Shown here one piece after another: positions 1-11,148 of a stretch of DNA of 64,000 bases. Both the position numbers and the translations under genes were made by a program. The stretch covers positions 378,424,910 to 378,488,909 of the forward strand of contig CM068372.1 of assembly GCA_034769895.1 (NCBI GenBank), read 5' to 3'. Positions within the stretch are counted from its first letter, which is position 1, and each line of letters starts with the position of its first letter. The notes beneath the pieces were generated by a model. The model made no database searches. It was not told the origin of the DNA and saw only the letters and a list, made by a program, of their open reading frames with translations. Source of the stretch: Magicicada septendecula (Eukaryota; Arthropoda; Insecta; Hemiptera; Cicadidae).

Positions 1-1790
1 TGGGGAAGATTAAAAATACATAGATAAGAATGCAAGATTTACAAATTTGAAGTGTTGTGTAGTTAATATGATTGATATAATAATAATTTACCAGACTAGA
101 ACGAAGCAAATCGTGTAGGCGGTTGATTGATAAATTTACTGTTCTGGACGATTATGCCGTACAATATTCTTTCTTCGGTTTAATAAAATGAAATTCTTGT
201 CCTGTCCACCTCAGAAATACAGCTCTCTGGATTGATTTACAGCCCGATTGATGCTTCTTCTGCGATTCCTGGATCCAAATACGTTCTTCTCTCGGTTGAA
301 GCAATTAGTGATGTTCCGTGTATTTGAAAGGTTATAAGTTCTAGTGTAGTGTATATTATTAGTTGTGATACATTTGACTCTTTCTATTTGGTTTATTATA
401 TCGTCAATTCCTTTCGGATATGGGACAATTCAAGTCCTTCCTTGTAGAATCCAGTTATTTATTTTCTATTGTGATTTCATACTATAGTCCTGTTTGGTTA
501 AACTGTACTGGCAAGAGTCATAAATATTATCATTAGATTTTTGTATTTTATAAGAGCATCTGCTAATTTAAAATATTCCGATTAAATAGACATTTCTTAG
601 GTTTTTTAATCTCATCACATTCAGATCATAAAAAGCAATAATTGAAAATCAACAACTTCTTCATTTCGTGTAGTCCATAGCAACACATGATTTTTCTTCC
701 TTCCACATGTTTTGTATATAGTGTTTATTTCATATATTTTTTGTCTATTCCTTATCAATTTGCTATTATATCGGAATATAACTTTACCGATAGTTGGTTT
801 ATTATTTTCTACACATATTCTGCTGGTTTTTTGATATAAGCCTGTTTCTTTTATATTTACTACTTTTTCGATATCAAACGTTATCAATCGATATCATGGC
901 ATTATGGCATTATCATAATTTGTATAAATTGATATGGTTTATTATATATCATTACTAATTTAATGTTTTTTTCTAGCTCTTCAAACCGTATTCATTAATT
1001 GTTATTAATTTATGTACCTAACCTTTATGTTATGAGTGGTTATATAGTGGTTTTGGCTGTTAGGCCTTTTATTGTAAACGGATCTACCTGTGTTTATAAC
1101 TGGTAAACATCTATAGCCCCTTTACATAAATTCATACATATAATCAAATCTTAACTATTAACATTTACATAAACAATTATTTTTTCCATATCTAATGACA
1201 ATTTTATCTTGACCTATGGATCACATATAAGAAAATTCAAATCTATTAACGCTAACTAGCTGCTTCACACTTCATTCTACAATAGTAATTGAATAATACA
1301 TCTTGTTTCATTACGCTTCATTAACTCAACACCTAATTGGTATAACATAACATAAACTTTATCATAACATTTGTTGTCACAAAATAATATCTTTTAACTC
1401 AAAATCCTTACTTGCTATTGCTATAAAGTAAATTATTGTTTCAGTTTTGTTTACTTTTCACTGAACATTGCTCATTAACTATTATCTAACTTACAGGTTT
1501 GTTTATTCTCGTTAATTCTACCTTGCATCCTTATTTATCTTTATCTATAATTATAAATGTAATTATTAGATTTTTGTTTTATCATGGGGTTAGATATTGA
1601 CTTGTTTATTATTTTGTTAACCTAATTTTTATGTAACATGGATGCCAGCATTTCTGTTGCGTTACAATATTTATGAATCAAATATTTCTTATTTTAATTT
1701 TTCAGATTTCAAGCCAGTTCAGTTCAGTCAGTTCACAGTACATATATAATAATAATATAACTGCACAATTCGTATTCGTACAGAATAATG
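1..1790. other. AT-rich stretch, nothing recognised
   Basis: The sequence is AT-rich with only short open frames, none resembling a known protein. I see no tandem repeat and no clear inverted repeat. The last few hundred bases could be the 5' non-coding part of the hAT element that follows, but I could not find its 5' terminal inverted repeat. Confidence 0.4.
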
Positions 1791-1794
1791 AATA

Positions 1795-3808
1795 ATGTCT
1801 CTTTCAAAGCCAAGTCAGCAAGAGAAATGTGGTGAGGATGATGATAAAAAAAACTTATGGGACTATTTTAAAAAATTGGATGGTGGTCGAAGTGCAAAAT
1901 GTTTATTAAGTTCAAAAACTTTGCTAATCAGTACCCGTTCAACGACAGGCTTATAAGGCCATTTACAAAAGATACACTGCGTCAATCTTACTTCTGCAAA
2001 CAGCAAATTACCACTTCGTAATACAGATACAGTAGTTCCCACAGCAATAGCACCCACATCAAAAAATGACGATGATCAGGAAGTAGTTATTATACCGAAC
2101 AAAAAGGCTAAAAAGACTATTGATGCCTAGTTTGTAAAAAAAAATTCGATGGAAGCCATGGTTACCAGGATGGTGTGCAAAGATGGTTTTACACTGAGTT
2201 CATTTTGTACATCTTCCGATTTAAGACGTTTGTTCACAAAAAGTGGATTCCAATTGCCGACTTCTCCCAACACCATAAGGTCGATGATTACCAATTATGC
2301 GAATAATATCGAAGCTGATTTAATAAAAGAATTCGCAAATTTAAAAAAAAGGGGCAAAGATTTTCGTTAAGCTTTGGTGAGTGGACATCTCAAAAAAATC
2401 ACAGATACATAAATCTCAACCTCAACGTGCACCATAAAGAGACTCATTTTAATCTTGGCCTGATCAGAATTTACGGATCCTGCACTGCCGAACATTGCAT
2501 TGAATTAGTGTCAGAACGGTTGAAGAAATTTGGCTTAAACTTTGAAACCGACATCATTGGTATCACTACTGATGGCGCAAGCGTTATGGTGAAAGTTGGT
2601 AGGCTCTTGCCTTGCTATTAGCAACTGTGCTTTGCACATGGAATCCAGTTAGCTGTGGTAGACGTTCTGTATAAAAAGAAAGCTCAAAAAGAAGTAGAAC
2701 AGACAGAGATAGACGAAAGTGACGAATATGATGACGAAGACACGGAGACCAATGAAGGCTTAGAAGTAGTAATTGAACCAACACCGGCTGAACCTGAAGT
2801 GATTCCGCGATACAGCGAACTTCTTAAAAAAGTATGAAAAGTTGTTAAGACTTATAAAAAATCACCTACCAAAAAGGATATGTTTTTGCAAAAATATGTA
2901 AAGGAAGCGAAGGGCAAAGAATTGAGTTTGATTCTTGACTGCTGCACTAGGTGGAACAGTTTGCTCAGCATGCTGGAATGTTTCTACAGTGTAAAAGTTT
3001 GCATCGATAAAGCCTTAATAAACACTGGCTCAGACACTAAATTCTCCGCTGACGAGTGGTCACTAATCAATGAGTTGATCGCCAGTCTTCAACCGGTTAA
3101 ACTGGCCGTAGAAGCTCTCTGTAGAAGAGAGTCGAGTTTGATAACTGCTGACACAACCCTAAAATTTGTCTTAGACAAACTAAAAAGCCAGGACACAATC
3201 TTGAGTGCCGAGCTTTCTGAGGCACTCCGCAAAAGAATCGGAGAACGGCGTCTTACCGAGGTCACAGGGATGCTGATTTACCTACAGAACCCGAAGAAGT
3301 ATGAACAAGAAGTTAGAAGTATAACACCCGATTATACTTTCACAATGCCAAAAAAATATATAATGCGCCAGGAGATGAAAAATATGCTGAATCGTGTAAA
3401 TACATATGTAGTGGAACCAGCAGCAGTGGAAGAGGATATAATGGAAGTAGAATACGATGGCCCGGATAACCCGGATTCCCTGAATTTCACATTGGAACAA
3501 GAACTGGAGATCCAACTAAAGCGTGAGAAAGAAAACTTCATGAAACGGAAAGAAACGAGAATGAGAAGGATTATGATAAGATATTAAAAAAGGAAATGAC
3601 TGTTTATGAAAGTGAGGGAGTCAGAGGTGAAAACCTAACTTTAATTTATGATTATTTTATGACCCTGAAACCAACTAGCGTAGAGGCAGAAAGAGCCTTC
3701 TCTGCAACCGGATATATATGCAGTTCATTAAGAAGTAAGTTGGGAGACAACACCATCAATACCATTTGTTTCTTGAGATCCTACTTCCAGAAAAGTCAAA
3801 AAAATTAA
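1795..3808 (+). pseudogene. Degenerate hAT-superfamily transposase (BED finger, RNase-H-like core, HATC dimerisation domain)
   Basis: This is a relic of a cut-and-paste DNA transposase. It reads from an ATG at 1795 through a BED-finger-like stretch (LWDYFKKLDGG, then a Cys and a later HLQKIH) that is broken by a TAA and seems to lack its second Cys. The core follows in pieces: ITTDGASVM near 2560, FAHGIQLAV near 2635, CCTRWNSLL near 2940. At 3670-3790 the C-terminal dimerisation motif TSVEAERAFSATG continues into CSSLRSKL. At least four in-frame stops (near 1953, 2128, 2619, 2835) and a break near 3585 show that it is dead. The motif order is that of ZBED-like hAT transposases, so the family call is firm. 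It sits upstream of PINX1 and is unrelated to it. Confidence 0.9.
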
Positions 3809-5555
3809 ATTTTATTTTATTTAATCCTTTAAGTCAAGACAAGACTAATATTTTATAACTTCTACTCTACTCTACTTCTAATAAGTAAGAGATTATAACT
3901 TTAATTTTATAAGTGGTTAGTGGGCTAGGCTAGACAATTTATTGTGAAAATTATATATTAATATAAATTAATTAATAGAATTACATTTGATATTATATAA
4001 TTTATAGATTACATTATATATAATTATAATACAAACTAAACATTTAAAGTTAATTATCTCAAGTGTTAAACCGAACCAAAGTTAAGTTTACTACCTAAAT
4101 GTGTAAGAAGTTTTACTGATTTGTAGTGACCAGTCGAAATAATCAAAGTTTCTTAAGTATTTAAAAAAAAAAAGTTTAATTTCTTTAAAAAATCGATAAA
4201 TTGCTGGATCCAGCTGGAGTGATGTTGGTCCAGCAAAAATCCAGCTGGATTGAAAACGCTGGTGGATTGCAATCCCTACTAGGCTTTAAGTAAGTGCTCA
4301 GTACATCAGAGTACAATCCGGAAATTCTTGAGTATTTTGTCAGTGAGTTGTTACTCGTTTGCAAAATGTTGAGAATTTACTGATATTCCTGTTGAAACAT
4401 ATCAATCCCCCGCCTACCCGGCTGCCTGTGTTCTGTTCATGCACTGATCACTTCTTCATTCCTTTGTTTGCCTCGTTATGGTAGCCACTATTAAACTGCG
4501 CTGTATTATAAAACTACTATTAATAATTATAAAACTTTAAGGCCTTATTTGTCAGGATACTGGCTGAAAACGCAGTCGTGATGGAAAAATCAAAAATTCC
4601 ATCTGTCATTACTACAAAAAAAAAAAGGGTAGGAAACATTTTCTGAAGTATATTCGAATGCAAGCCTTCACGCTACGAATGTTCATCACCATCGCCATAG
4701 TGCAAACTAACTAAAAGTGAGCTAGGTTTATACCAGACTCAAACAATTCTAAGTTGTTACTCAAGCTTGTACTTGTTACTTGTCTTTATTCACACTAAAA
4801 GTGAGAACAAACTCAGTCTCCCGGGAAAACTGATAATATTCTTGGCTGAGTTGATTCTTTCCACTTTATTCACTTAAAAACGAGTATTTACTTAAAAATT
4901 ACTTTAAACGAGTATTTACTCAGTTTTATTCACTTCATCCATTACCTTATACAATTTTAGTCGAGTCTCTTTCCCTGTATTCCTCAATAACGCTTGATGA
5001 AGTGTTTCACGTATTGACTGAACCTTGACCAACTTAATCAACAACATCATGATCTACGCCAAAAATAATGTAACAACCAAGATACCAGAAATGTAACATG
5101 TTGTATATTCCTACCAGCTTATATAAGTTTAGTTCTCAAGAGGTACTTGCCCACAAAAGCCATAGTTTTTGTCATCCACACAGAACTTTCAAGTGTATAA
5201 TGTCCGATACTAATTGCTAACACGTACTACCTATTTGATTACATTTGTTGTGAAATGTACTGTTTTATGTGTATTATAGAAAGTCTACACAATTATTAAG
5301 CACATCTTAAAGTTATCTTGAACTGTATTAGTTATCTTTACAACTCAGATATATACACAAAAAATATATATAACACTAATACTTCTTCATCATAATTATG
5401 ACAATATTTTGTAATACGTTCAGAAAGAGATAGACACATGTTGGAGAATAGTGTATACAGGTTCTGTACATACAGTCTTAAAAATAACAAAGGAATCACA
5501 CAAAAACAAATATATGTGTAAAATTGTTCTAAGGCTTTCATGGCTGGTGTCAGAT
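3809..5555. other. hAT 3' non-coding tail, then unannotated AT-rich DNA
   Basis: The DNA after the transposase stop is AT-rich. At about 4204-4281 there is a change to CAGCTGG-rich sequence ending in GGATTGCAATCCCTACTAG. This has the look of a hAT 3' terminus (read inward: TAGGGATTGCAATCC), but no matching 5' end was found. From 4282 to 5555 I see nothing I can name. Confidence 0.35.
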
Positions 5556-5561
5556 GTATTA

Positions 5562-5740
5562 GAAGAGTTTACCGGGCTGTTTGGCCGTGGTCTATGGTTT
5601 AAAGACAAACCAGCCATTATCAGTGGAATTCAAAGAATTCGAGACCTCCTGAACGTGGGTGTTATCGTCAGGCCCATGGTACTGCCGTTTGGTTTGCCTT
5701 TAAACAGTACACCACAGCCAAACAGCCCGGTAAACTCTTC
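5562..5740. repeat. Inverted-repeat (foldback) element, 50-bp arms
   Basis: The left arm at 5562-5611 and the right arm at 5691-5740 are imperfect reverse complements; both contain GAGTTTACCGGGCTGTTTGG in opposite orientation. The roughly 79-bp centre includes a smaller hairpin (CCTGAACG...CGTCAGG). There is no coding capacity. The organisation resembles the hammerhead-bearing foldback elements elsewhere in the window, but no clean ribozyme core is visible here. Confidence 0.7.
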
Positions 5741-5984
5741 AAATATAGGTGTATTTAAGGCAATTTTATAAATATGTCTAATATTTCTTAGTCAGTCCTG
5801 GGTACTGACTGAAAACAAAAGAAAAACAAATACAAGCTGTTGAAGCAACTACCTGAGAAAAGTCAAAAGCAGTTATAAAGAAGTATAAACAAGAACACAG
5901 AAATAAGAAGCCAATAACCAAAATATACCATTACAATACAGAACAGAATTCTCCCAGATAACTATTTTTACCCCATTGCCTGAA

Positions 5985-6016
5985 TCAGTTTTCGTTCATT
6001 GTGAGCTTCATCAGAA
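5985..6016 (-). ncRNA. Hammerhead-ribozyme-like motif (degenerate)
   Basis: On the minus strand a complete CTGATGA (6008-6014) is followed by a stem II whose arms read GCTC and GAAC around ACAAT, then GAAAAC (5988-5993). The core spacing is that of a type I hammerhead. One extra A after GAAA and a mismatch in stem II suggest it is no longer active. It may pair as a family member with the plus-strand copy at 6286-6330. Confidence 0.4.
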
Positions 6017-6285
6017 GCTGCCACTGGAAGCACGGTCCATCCTGATTTTGATGATGGCCATGCCATTTGAAGGATCATTGTTATGTATATGAGAGTGTTT
6101 TCAAACAGTATGTGCGATTTAAATTGCATCTGTTCATTTAGGACATTGTTCCCTTGAGTTTTCGTGCATTTGTATATTTGTAGTTGTTCGAGTGTGTCTA
6201 ATTTTTGGCCTTTCATGTGTAATGCTTGCCTCCCAGTGATGAGGTAGAGACTGTGAACTGGCAGACACTGTACGCCAATTGCTTC

Positions 6286-6330
6286 TAACACTGAAGATGG
6301 CCTCCGATGGTGGGACCAAAACGTCTGTTA
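6286..6330 (+). ncRNA. Hammerhead-ribozyme-like motif, type I
   Basis: TAACA (6286-6290) precedes CTGAAGA (6291-6297). A stem II of about six pairs with one mismatch follows, then AAAAC (6318-6322), GTC (6323-6325) and TGTTA (6326-6330). TGTTA is the exact complement of TAACA, so stem I closes where a hammerhead requires it. The core differs from consensus only at G12 (AAAA instead of GAAA). Stem III is the loopless palindrome ACGT, as in minimal hammerheads that act as dimers. The G12A change probably inactivates this copy. Confidence 0.55.
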
Positions 6331-6339
6331 ACACAAACG

Positions 6340-7500
6340 ATGGACCACGGCCTAACAACCTGGCAAATAATGTTCCCAAGTTTGTTGGCGTCGGCCACGA
6401 AAGCCTTAGAAACTCTATGTGATTAGAATTGTTTTTAAAATGATGGCTAATGGCCAAAATATTATGTCATTATCATTGTATAATGATGCAATGTATGGAT
6501 AAGACAAACTGAGTTAAGATTAATGCAGGGAAGCGAAAGCTGAGACAGATAGGGAAAGGGACATCTACACATCTGGCAAGCAGCTGCAACTTGGGATACA
6601 TAATGATGGTTATAAATACACTGGCAAATGTTTCATACACAGAGATTACACATAATGCATGTGTACCAGTTATGATATTCTGATAACTTGATCTGTGTTT
6701 CTGTTTTAGCAAAACAAACGGTCCCTCAGTTATCTTTGTTAAGAGCATAAAATTAATACCATTTGAAAAATGTCAATGACTTCTTCTATCAACGGTAATG
6801 GGACCAAATTATCATACTACTTAGTAGACAAATTTAATGTCTGAATGTCTGCTGTTGTTTTTTGTTAGCCATAATTTTTACAATTGATAAAATACTGAAA
6901 ATGCACAATTGCATGATAAGCTCATTAATATTTTAATTGACACGCCATTTGGTTATACATATTCATATATTAAGTAATGTCATCTAAACGGTAAGCATTC
7001 AGAGTTAAAGTATTTACACTTTTAGTGTCAAGGCTTTATGGAACAAGAAATTTTCTGAGATTTACTTGAGCCCACTTGTGCTTTATAAAAATTTCCAAAA
7101 GGAACTTGATTAGTTGTGAATGTATGACAGCAAAATGTACAACTAAGACAACAATTGTGTACTTATTAGAGGTATTACGTTTTTGAAGCCTTCTTCTGGT
7201 ATGGACCGGGTCAAAAATGTATTGTATGACATGTTTCACTCATATTACAACTAAGAAACATACTTCTCAACATTGAGTTTGTTACAAATTACCAGATCAC
7301 TCTAAACCACTGTCAGTATATAAATCATACTACAATGTTTTTTTTCTATTTTATATGGAAATGATAAGAGATAAAAACACATACATAATTTTGTAAAACA
7401 GTATCTGTTAATAAATAAACTTGTTTTTCTTTACATATTTGCCCTATATACACAGAATTCACATAAACTACCTCAAAATATTATCTAATTAAAAAGATTA
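6340..7500. other. No gene seen
   Basis: This is AT-rich sequence with only short random frames. I find no transposase or reverse-transcriptase motif and no clear repeat. Confidence 0.4.
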
Positions 7501-7515
7501 TATATATATATAATA

Positions 7516-7516
<1 letters not shown>

Positions 7517-7552
<36 letters not shown>
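7517..7552. repeat. (CA)18 microsatellite
   Basis: An uninterrupted CA dinucleotide run follows a short AT repeat. The frames across it are artefacts. Confidence 0.95.
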
Positions 7553-7555
<3 letters not shown>

Positions 7556-7585
7556 GCTCGTGCGAAGGTTTTCACGGTGAATATC

Positions 7586-7725
7586 TGTTGTAGCAGGTTT
7601 TTGGGTACATCCGTGTATGTAATGCTTATATTGCCGACGTTTCGTTCCGTAATCCCAGAATATTTTCAAGACGTACTTATATTGATTTTACTACACTGCG
7701 CATTTTATATCTTGCTTCCCTTGTG
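7586..7725 (-). repeat. Inverted terminal segment of a Penelope-like element with hammerhead relic
   Basis: This segment is the reverse complement of 7931-8027 continued at 8311-8350, with scattered mismatches. On the minus strand it contains stem-II-like TTC...GGA followed by GAAACGTCGGC. The CTGANGA box has decayed to TTGAAAA. Together with the right-hand copy it brackets a short coding remnant, which matches the known habit of Penelope-like elements of carrying flanking repeats (pLTRs) with hammerhead motifs. Confidence 0.55.
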
Positions 7726-7730
7726 CCCAT

Positions 7731-7870
7731 ATGACTATACATAAGAAAGTCAGACAGTACCAAGAGGCCATTGAAATATACCGGAAACAAGGGGGAGCGG
7801 TCAACAACAGAAACGAATATACAAAACTAGCGACAACTTGGAAATTCCTAACTGACAGTTCACAAATTAA
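7731..7870 (+). pseudogene. C-terminal remnant of a Penelope-like element protein (possible)
   Basis: The frame reads VRQYQEAIEIYRKQG, then NNRNEYTKL and TTWKFL. The spacing R-x3-EAIEI, N-x-N, W-x-L is that of the C-terminal tail after the GIY-YIG endonuclease in Penelope-like elements. Only about 45 residues are left, because the upstream part was replaced by the inverted flank ending at 7725. The open frame runs to 8078, but its last part is repeat DNA. The call rests mainly on this short tail plus the hammerhead-bearing flanks. Confidence 0.45.
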
Positions 7871-7930
7871 CAACCAACATATGGCCACAACACACTCACC
7901 CCCATGCCCTAACCCTCCCACAGCAAAAAT

Positions 7931-8027
7931 CACAAGGGAAACAAGATATAAAATGTGCAGCGTAGTAAAATCAACATCAGTACGCCTCGAAAATGTTCCA
8001 GGTTACGGAATGAAACGTCGGCAATAT
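7931..8027 (+). repeat. Right-hand flank of the Penelope-like element, with hammerhead relic
   Basis: This is the reverse complement of 7586-7725. It holds a stem II of GTTCC (7995-7999) and GGAAT (8007-8011) around a 7-nt loop, then GAAAC (8012-8016), GTC and GGC. The expected CTGANGA has become CTCGAAAA. The repeat is cut at 8027-8039 by the insertion of a foldback element and resumes at 8311. Confidence 0.55.
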
Positions 8028-8142
8028 AAGCATTACATAGTTGTTTTGATTGTTCATCTTCTTTTTTCACAGCACTAAACTAATTAATATAGAATATTGA
8101 AACTTTCAACTTGTGAAACTTACTTGTCTTTTCTTCCCGTAC

Positions 8143-8172
8143 GCGTTTTGGCGTGATGTGCGCCTTCGTCAG
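8143..8172 (-). ncRNA. Hammerhead-like motif in left foldback arm
   Basis: This is the mirror image of the motif at 8222-8254: CTGACGA at 8166-8172, perfect stem II GGCG/CGCC, AAAAC at 8145-8149. The G12 position again reads A. Confidence 0.4.
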
Positions 8173-8221
8173 CTTTGAGACAGACTGCCATTAACTTGTC
8201 CAATGGCAGTCTGTCTCAAAG

Positions 8222-8254
8222 CTGACGAAGGCGCACATCATGCCAAAACGCGTA
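8222..8254 (+). ncRNA. Hammerhead-like motif in right foldback arm
   Basis: CTGACGA (8222-8228) is followed by stem II GGCG/TGCC around CACATCA, then AAAAC (8245-8249). The sequence ACGCGT can form a loopless 3-bp stem III ahead of a UA cleavage dinucleotide. G12 is A. The mirror copy lies at 8143-8172 on the minus strand. Confidence 0.4.
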
Positions 8255-8354
8255 CGGGAAGATAAGACAAGTAAGTTTCACAAGTTGAAAGTTTCAATAT
8301 TCTATATTAGTAAGCATTACATACACGGGTGTACCCAAAAACTTGCTACAACAA

Positions 8355-11035
8355 TATATATGTTTAGGCCTATCTCCATAACTGGTGACATATGGGCAGG
8401 CAATTAAGCATTTAGTGAAATTTAATGTCAATATTATGACACCATACTGAAGTTTGATATGATATACATGTTTAACTTCTTCTAATACTGTCTTCATGGT
8501 TTGCTGGGAGGCATATATTTATATCAGTGAATCATAAAGAAAAACATCAAAATAAAAAAGGTAGAATAAAAACTATATATCTTTATAAATATCTTTTATA
8601 TTTGTCATCTTTATATATGTTACATTACATAAATTACTATAATTATTACACAACATTATAATTTTATACAAGTATGCACAATTTCTAATTAGTGAGCAAT
8701 TGTCCATAGAAGAAATGAGCATTTAAAAATGTTAACTTCTAAAATGAAACCAAACTTTTAAAATTACTTCTACTAAATTTAACATAGTGATATTTATTTG
8801 GATAAAAAATGTATATAAATATTTTAATAAATTTTGTCAAACAAAGCACTAAAGAATTGATTTGCTTTCATTATTTAAAACCAGTTTCCTGCTTAATTAA
8901 TTATATTAAAACATAAATGTATTATAATACTATTCATAAAATACATAGACATACATACATATATACACAGATGCATAGATACACTCATATGGTTATAATT
9001 ATATGTATATTTGTTACAATGTACACACTTGTGTATGGGAGAGTTATACTGATGTATAGCAACGTACATTTTTGATACATTCCATAAGAAGGAGCAAGTG
9101 ATATGTAACTCTGAATTTTATCACTTTCTAATAATACAAATTTTACTGAAAGATGAAAATAAATGCTTTCAAAATTTACGATTTTTCCTACACTTACTTT
9201 ACCACTTTACTTTACTTCCTATAGTAGTACATGTATACTCAACATTTTTTGCAATTAACTTATACAAAATGAAAGGTATTTTCACTAATTTGAATATTAT
9301 ATATTATTACATTTATTTGCCAACAACTATTTGCCAGATATACAGATCAGATCCCATAAATATTTTCTTTTTGTTTTTACAAAGCTTGTTTCTTTCATAT
9401 CCTTTGATGATGTAACAATCAGGTTTTTTTTTATCCACAACTTAGAAATATTTTTAATACTGAGTTATTTGCAGAGAACTCTAAACATGTTATAACTATA
9501 TGATCCTGCAATATCAGTTTAGACAAATGTTTAATCCACACAAAGGAAAGATACTTGTTTCGTCTAATAAACATATAACACAAGCTGATTCAAGTAAACT
9601 CTCTCTCTCTCTCTTTCTCACACTATTCTCTTCCTCTCACATCATAATAATATATCACCTAACCTTAAGTTACAAGGCTCTTATTTATTTTTTTTTTTCA
9701 ATAAAAATTTCATAAAATCTAAGAAACAGAATATTGAAATCTGATTTAATGTATTTCAGAAGTTATAATTTATGACATTTACATTAATCAAAATATGTAA
9801 GCTACCTATATTAGGTAGGGTCTACAGTTTACTTGTTATAATAAAGTCTACTTGTAAATATAATAAAAAGAAATGCAAATACTTACCCTTCTTCCTTTAT
9901 GCTAATTTACCCTTAATTTTATCGATCTAAACATTTGCAGTAAAACATTTCACTAAAAAATCTGGCAAAAATAAACAAGCGACATTAAGGACGAGTGTTT
10001 TCATTAACAGCATATGGATGTCCCTGAATCTCACAGTCAAGTATTAACAGTCCCCCTTGAAGATATATTTATGTATTGTTTACTATTTGGATTTACAATA
10101 TTCACATAATCACGGGATTATGTCAAATGCCGTTGTCTACCCAAACGTCCGGAAACGACGAACCCTACATGTCTAGATTAAGTAATTTCCATTAATAAAC
10201 ACACAATTTTTGAACGTTTTTACCATACCTCTACAAACACAACAATCAAACTAATCGCCCTTTTGTGACCATTAAATTCTTCGGACTGTTATGATTGCAT
10301 TATGTACAGATCGATTAGTTTTCTACTTAAACGATCGATATTGATAATGTTAGATAACAATGATATTTGTTACATAATTAGCAATATTCGTTAATATATT
10401 TTAAAACAATATTCAATTTATTTACATTAAAAATTATATGATTAGGAAAGGTACTAAAGTTAAAAAGAATTTATGTGAGTACAAGAATTGAATGTAACTT
10501 GACCTTTTCTCTGCCGGAAAATATTTATTTGCTAAATTGTATCATAGAATACTTGTGTAACGTAAAGCTCTTTTTTTTTCGGAAAATTGTAATCTGTTAA
10601 TAGCGTGACCCATAGCGTGTTATAATTATCTATACATTATCAATATTCTTACAAATTTAAAAGTCGAGATATTTTCAAATTTTGTTATTACGTTCTCAGT
10701 CAACTGAAAGAACAAATTATTTGTGCGAAATAGTTAGGCAGTATAAAAACAATTTCTATAATAATCTGTATTATATTATAACTTTTATAAAAACACTATA
10801 ATGATTTGTAGGCTTATGTCTAATGAATTAGAGTTAGTATCCAATCTAACCATTTATAAATCTAAACAATCCAAACAAATAACGTTTTATTTGAGGTGAA
10901 AACAACTAAAACAACTGGATTTTTCACTAGAGAATATCTATGATGTTGGCAACAATGGTGAACCCTTTCCTATGTGTTGGAGTCTGCAGCAAATGTAATA
11001 TGTGGTTTTTGGTGTTAAGTTTGCCACAGGTGCTC
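8355..11035. other. No gene seen; probable upstream region of PINX1
   Basis: This is strongly AT-rich DNA with small CT-rich and poly-T runs near 9600-9700 and no recognisable coding segment. GC content rises only near 11050-11150. It may hold the PINX1 promoter, but I cannot point to a core promoter. Confidence 0.35.
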
Positions 11036-11039
11036 TGAA

Positions 11040-11148
11040 ATGTTTGTGGTATCAGAAAGGAAACAGGGCGCACCCGTCGGTACAGTGATATCAGAAAGAA
11101 AACAGCGTACTAGCTGGAAAATTCCACCTCCGCCGCCGGCATCCGTCG
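11040..11148 (+). CDS. Candidate first coding exon of PINX1 (tentative)
   Basis: An ATG at 11040 opens a frame of 36 codons containing two SERKQ blocks and a PPPPP run. It ends at GTCG followed by GTAAAG. The donor leaves phase 1, which is what exon 2 (12273) needs. Joining all four exons gives an uninterrupted frame of 382 codons including the stop. The local GC-rich patch also fits a 5' exon. Against it, the usual PINX1 start (MSMLAE..RRKQ..) is only loosely echoed by SERKQRTSW, and the segment is internally repetitive. The true exon could lie elsewhere or be missing. Confidence 0.3.

Larger units (their letters stand above)
8027..8323. mobile_element. Foldback element, 108-bp arms, flanked by a 13-bp target duplication
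   Basis: TAAGCATTACATA occurs at 8027-8039 and again at 8311-8323. Between them lies a 271-bp insert, and the repeat on either side is continuous once it is removed. The insert holds a nearly perfect palindrome: arms 8085-8192 and 8202-8309 with about two mismatches and a 9-nt loop. About 45 bp (8040-8084) lie outside the palindrome on the left only. Each arm has a hammerhead-like string (CTGACGA, GGCG...TGCC stem, AAAACGCGTA) pointing outward. The near identity of the arms argues for a recent event. Confidence 0.8.

Noticed and set aside
3282..3541. Minus-strand frames opposite the hAT transposase
   Set aside because: They are antisense shadows of the transposase reading frame.
5638..5672. 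Possible hammerhead in the centre of the 5.6-kb foldback (CTGACGA on the minus strand)
   Set aside because: No GAAA at the right spacing and the stem pairs differently; the CTGACGA is part of a simple hairpin.
10940..11030. ATG ATG TTG GCA at 10940 as an alternative PINX1 start (MMLA)
   Set aside because: Only three residues agree with the usual start, and the frame closes without a suitable donor.
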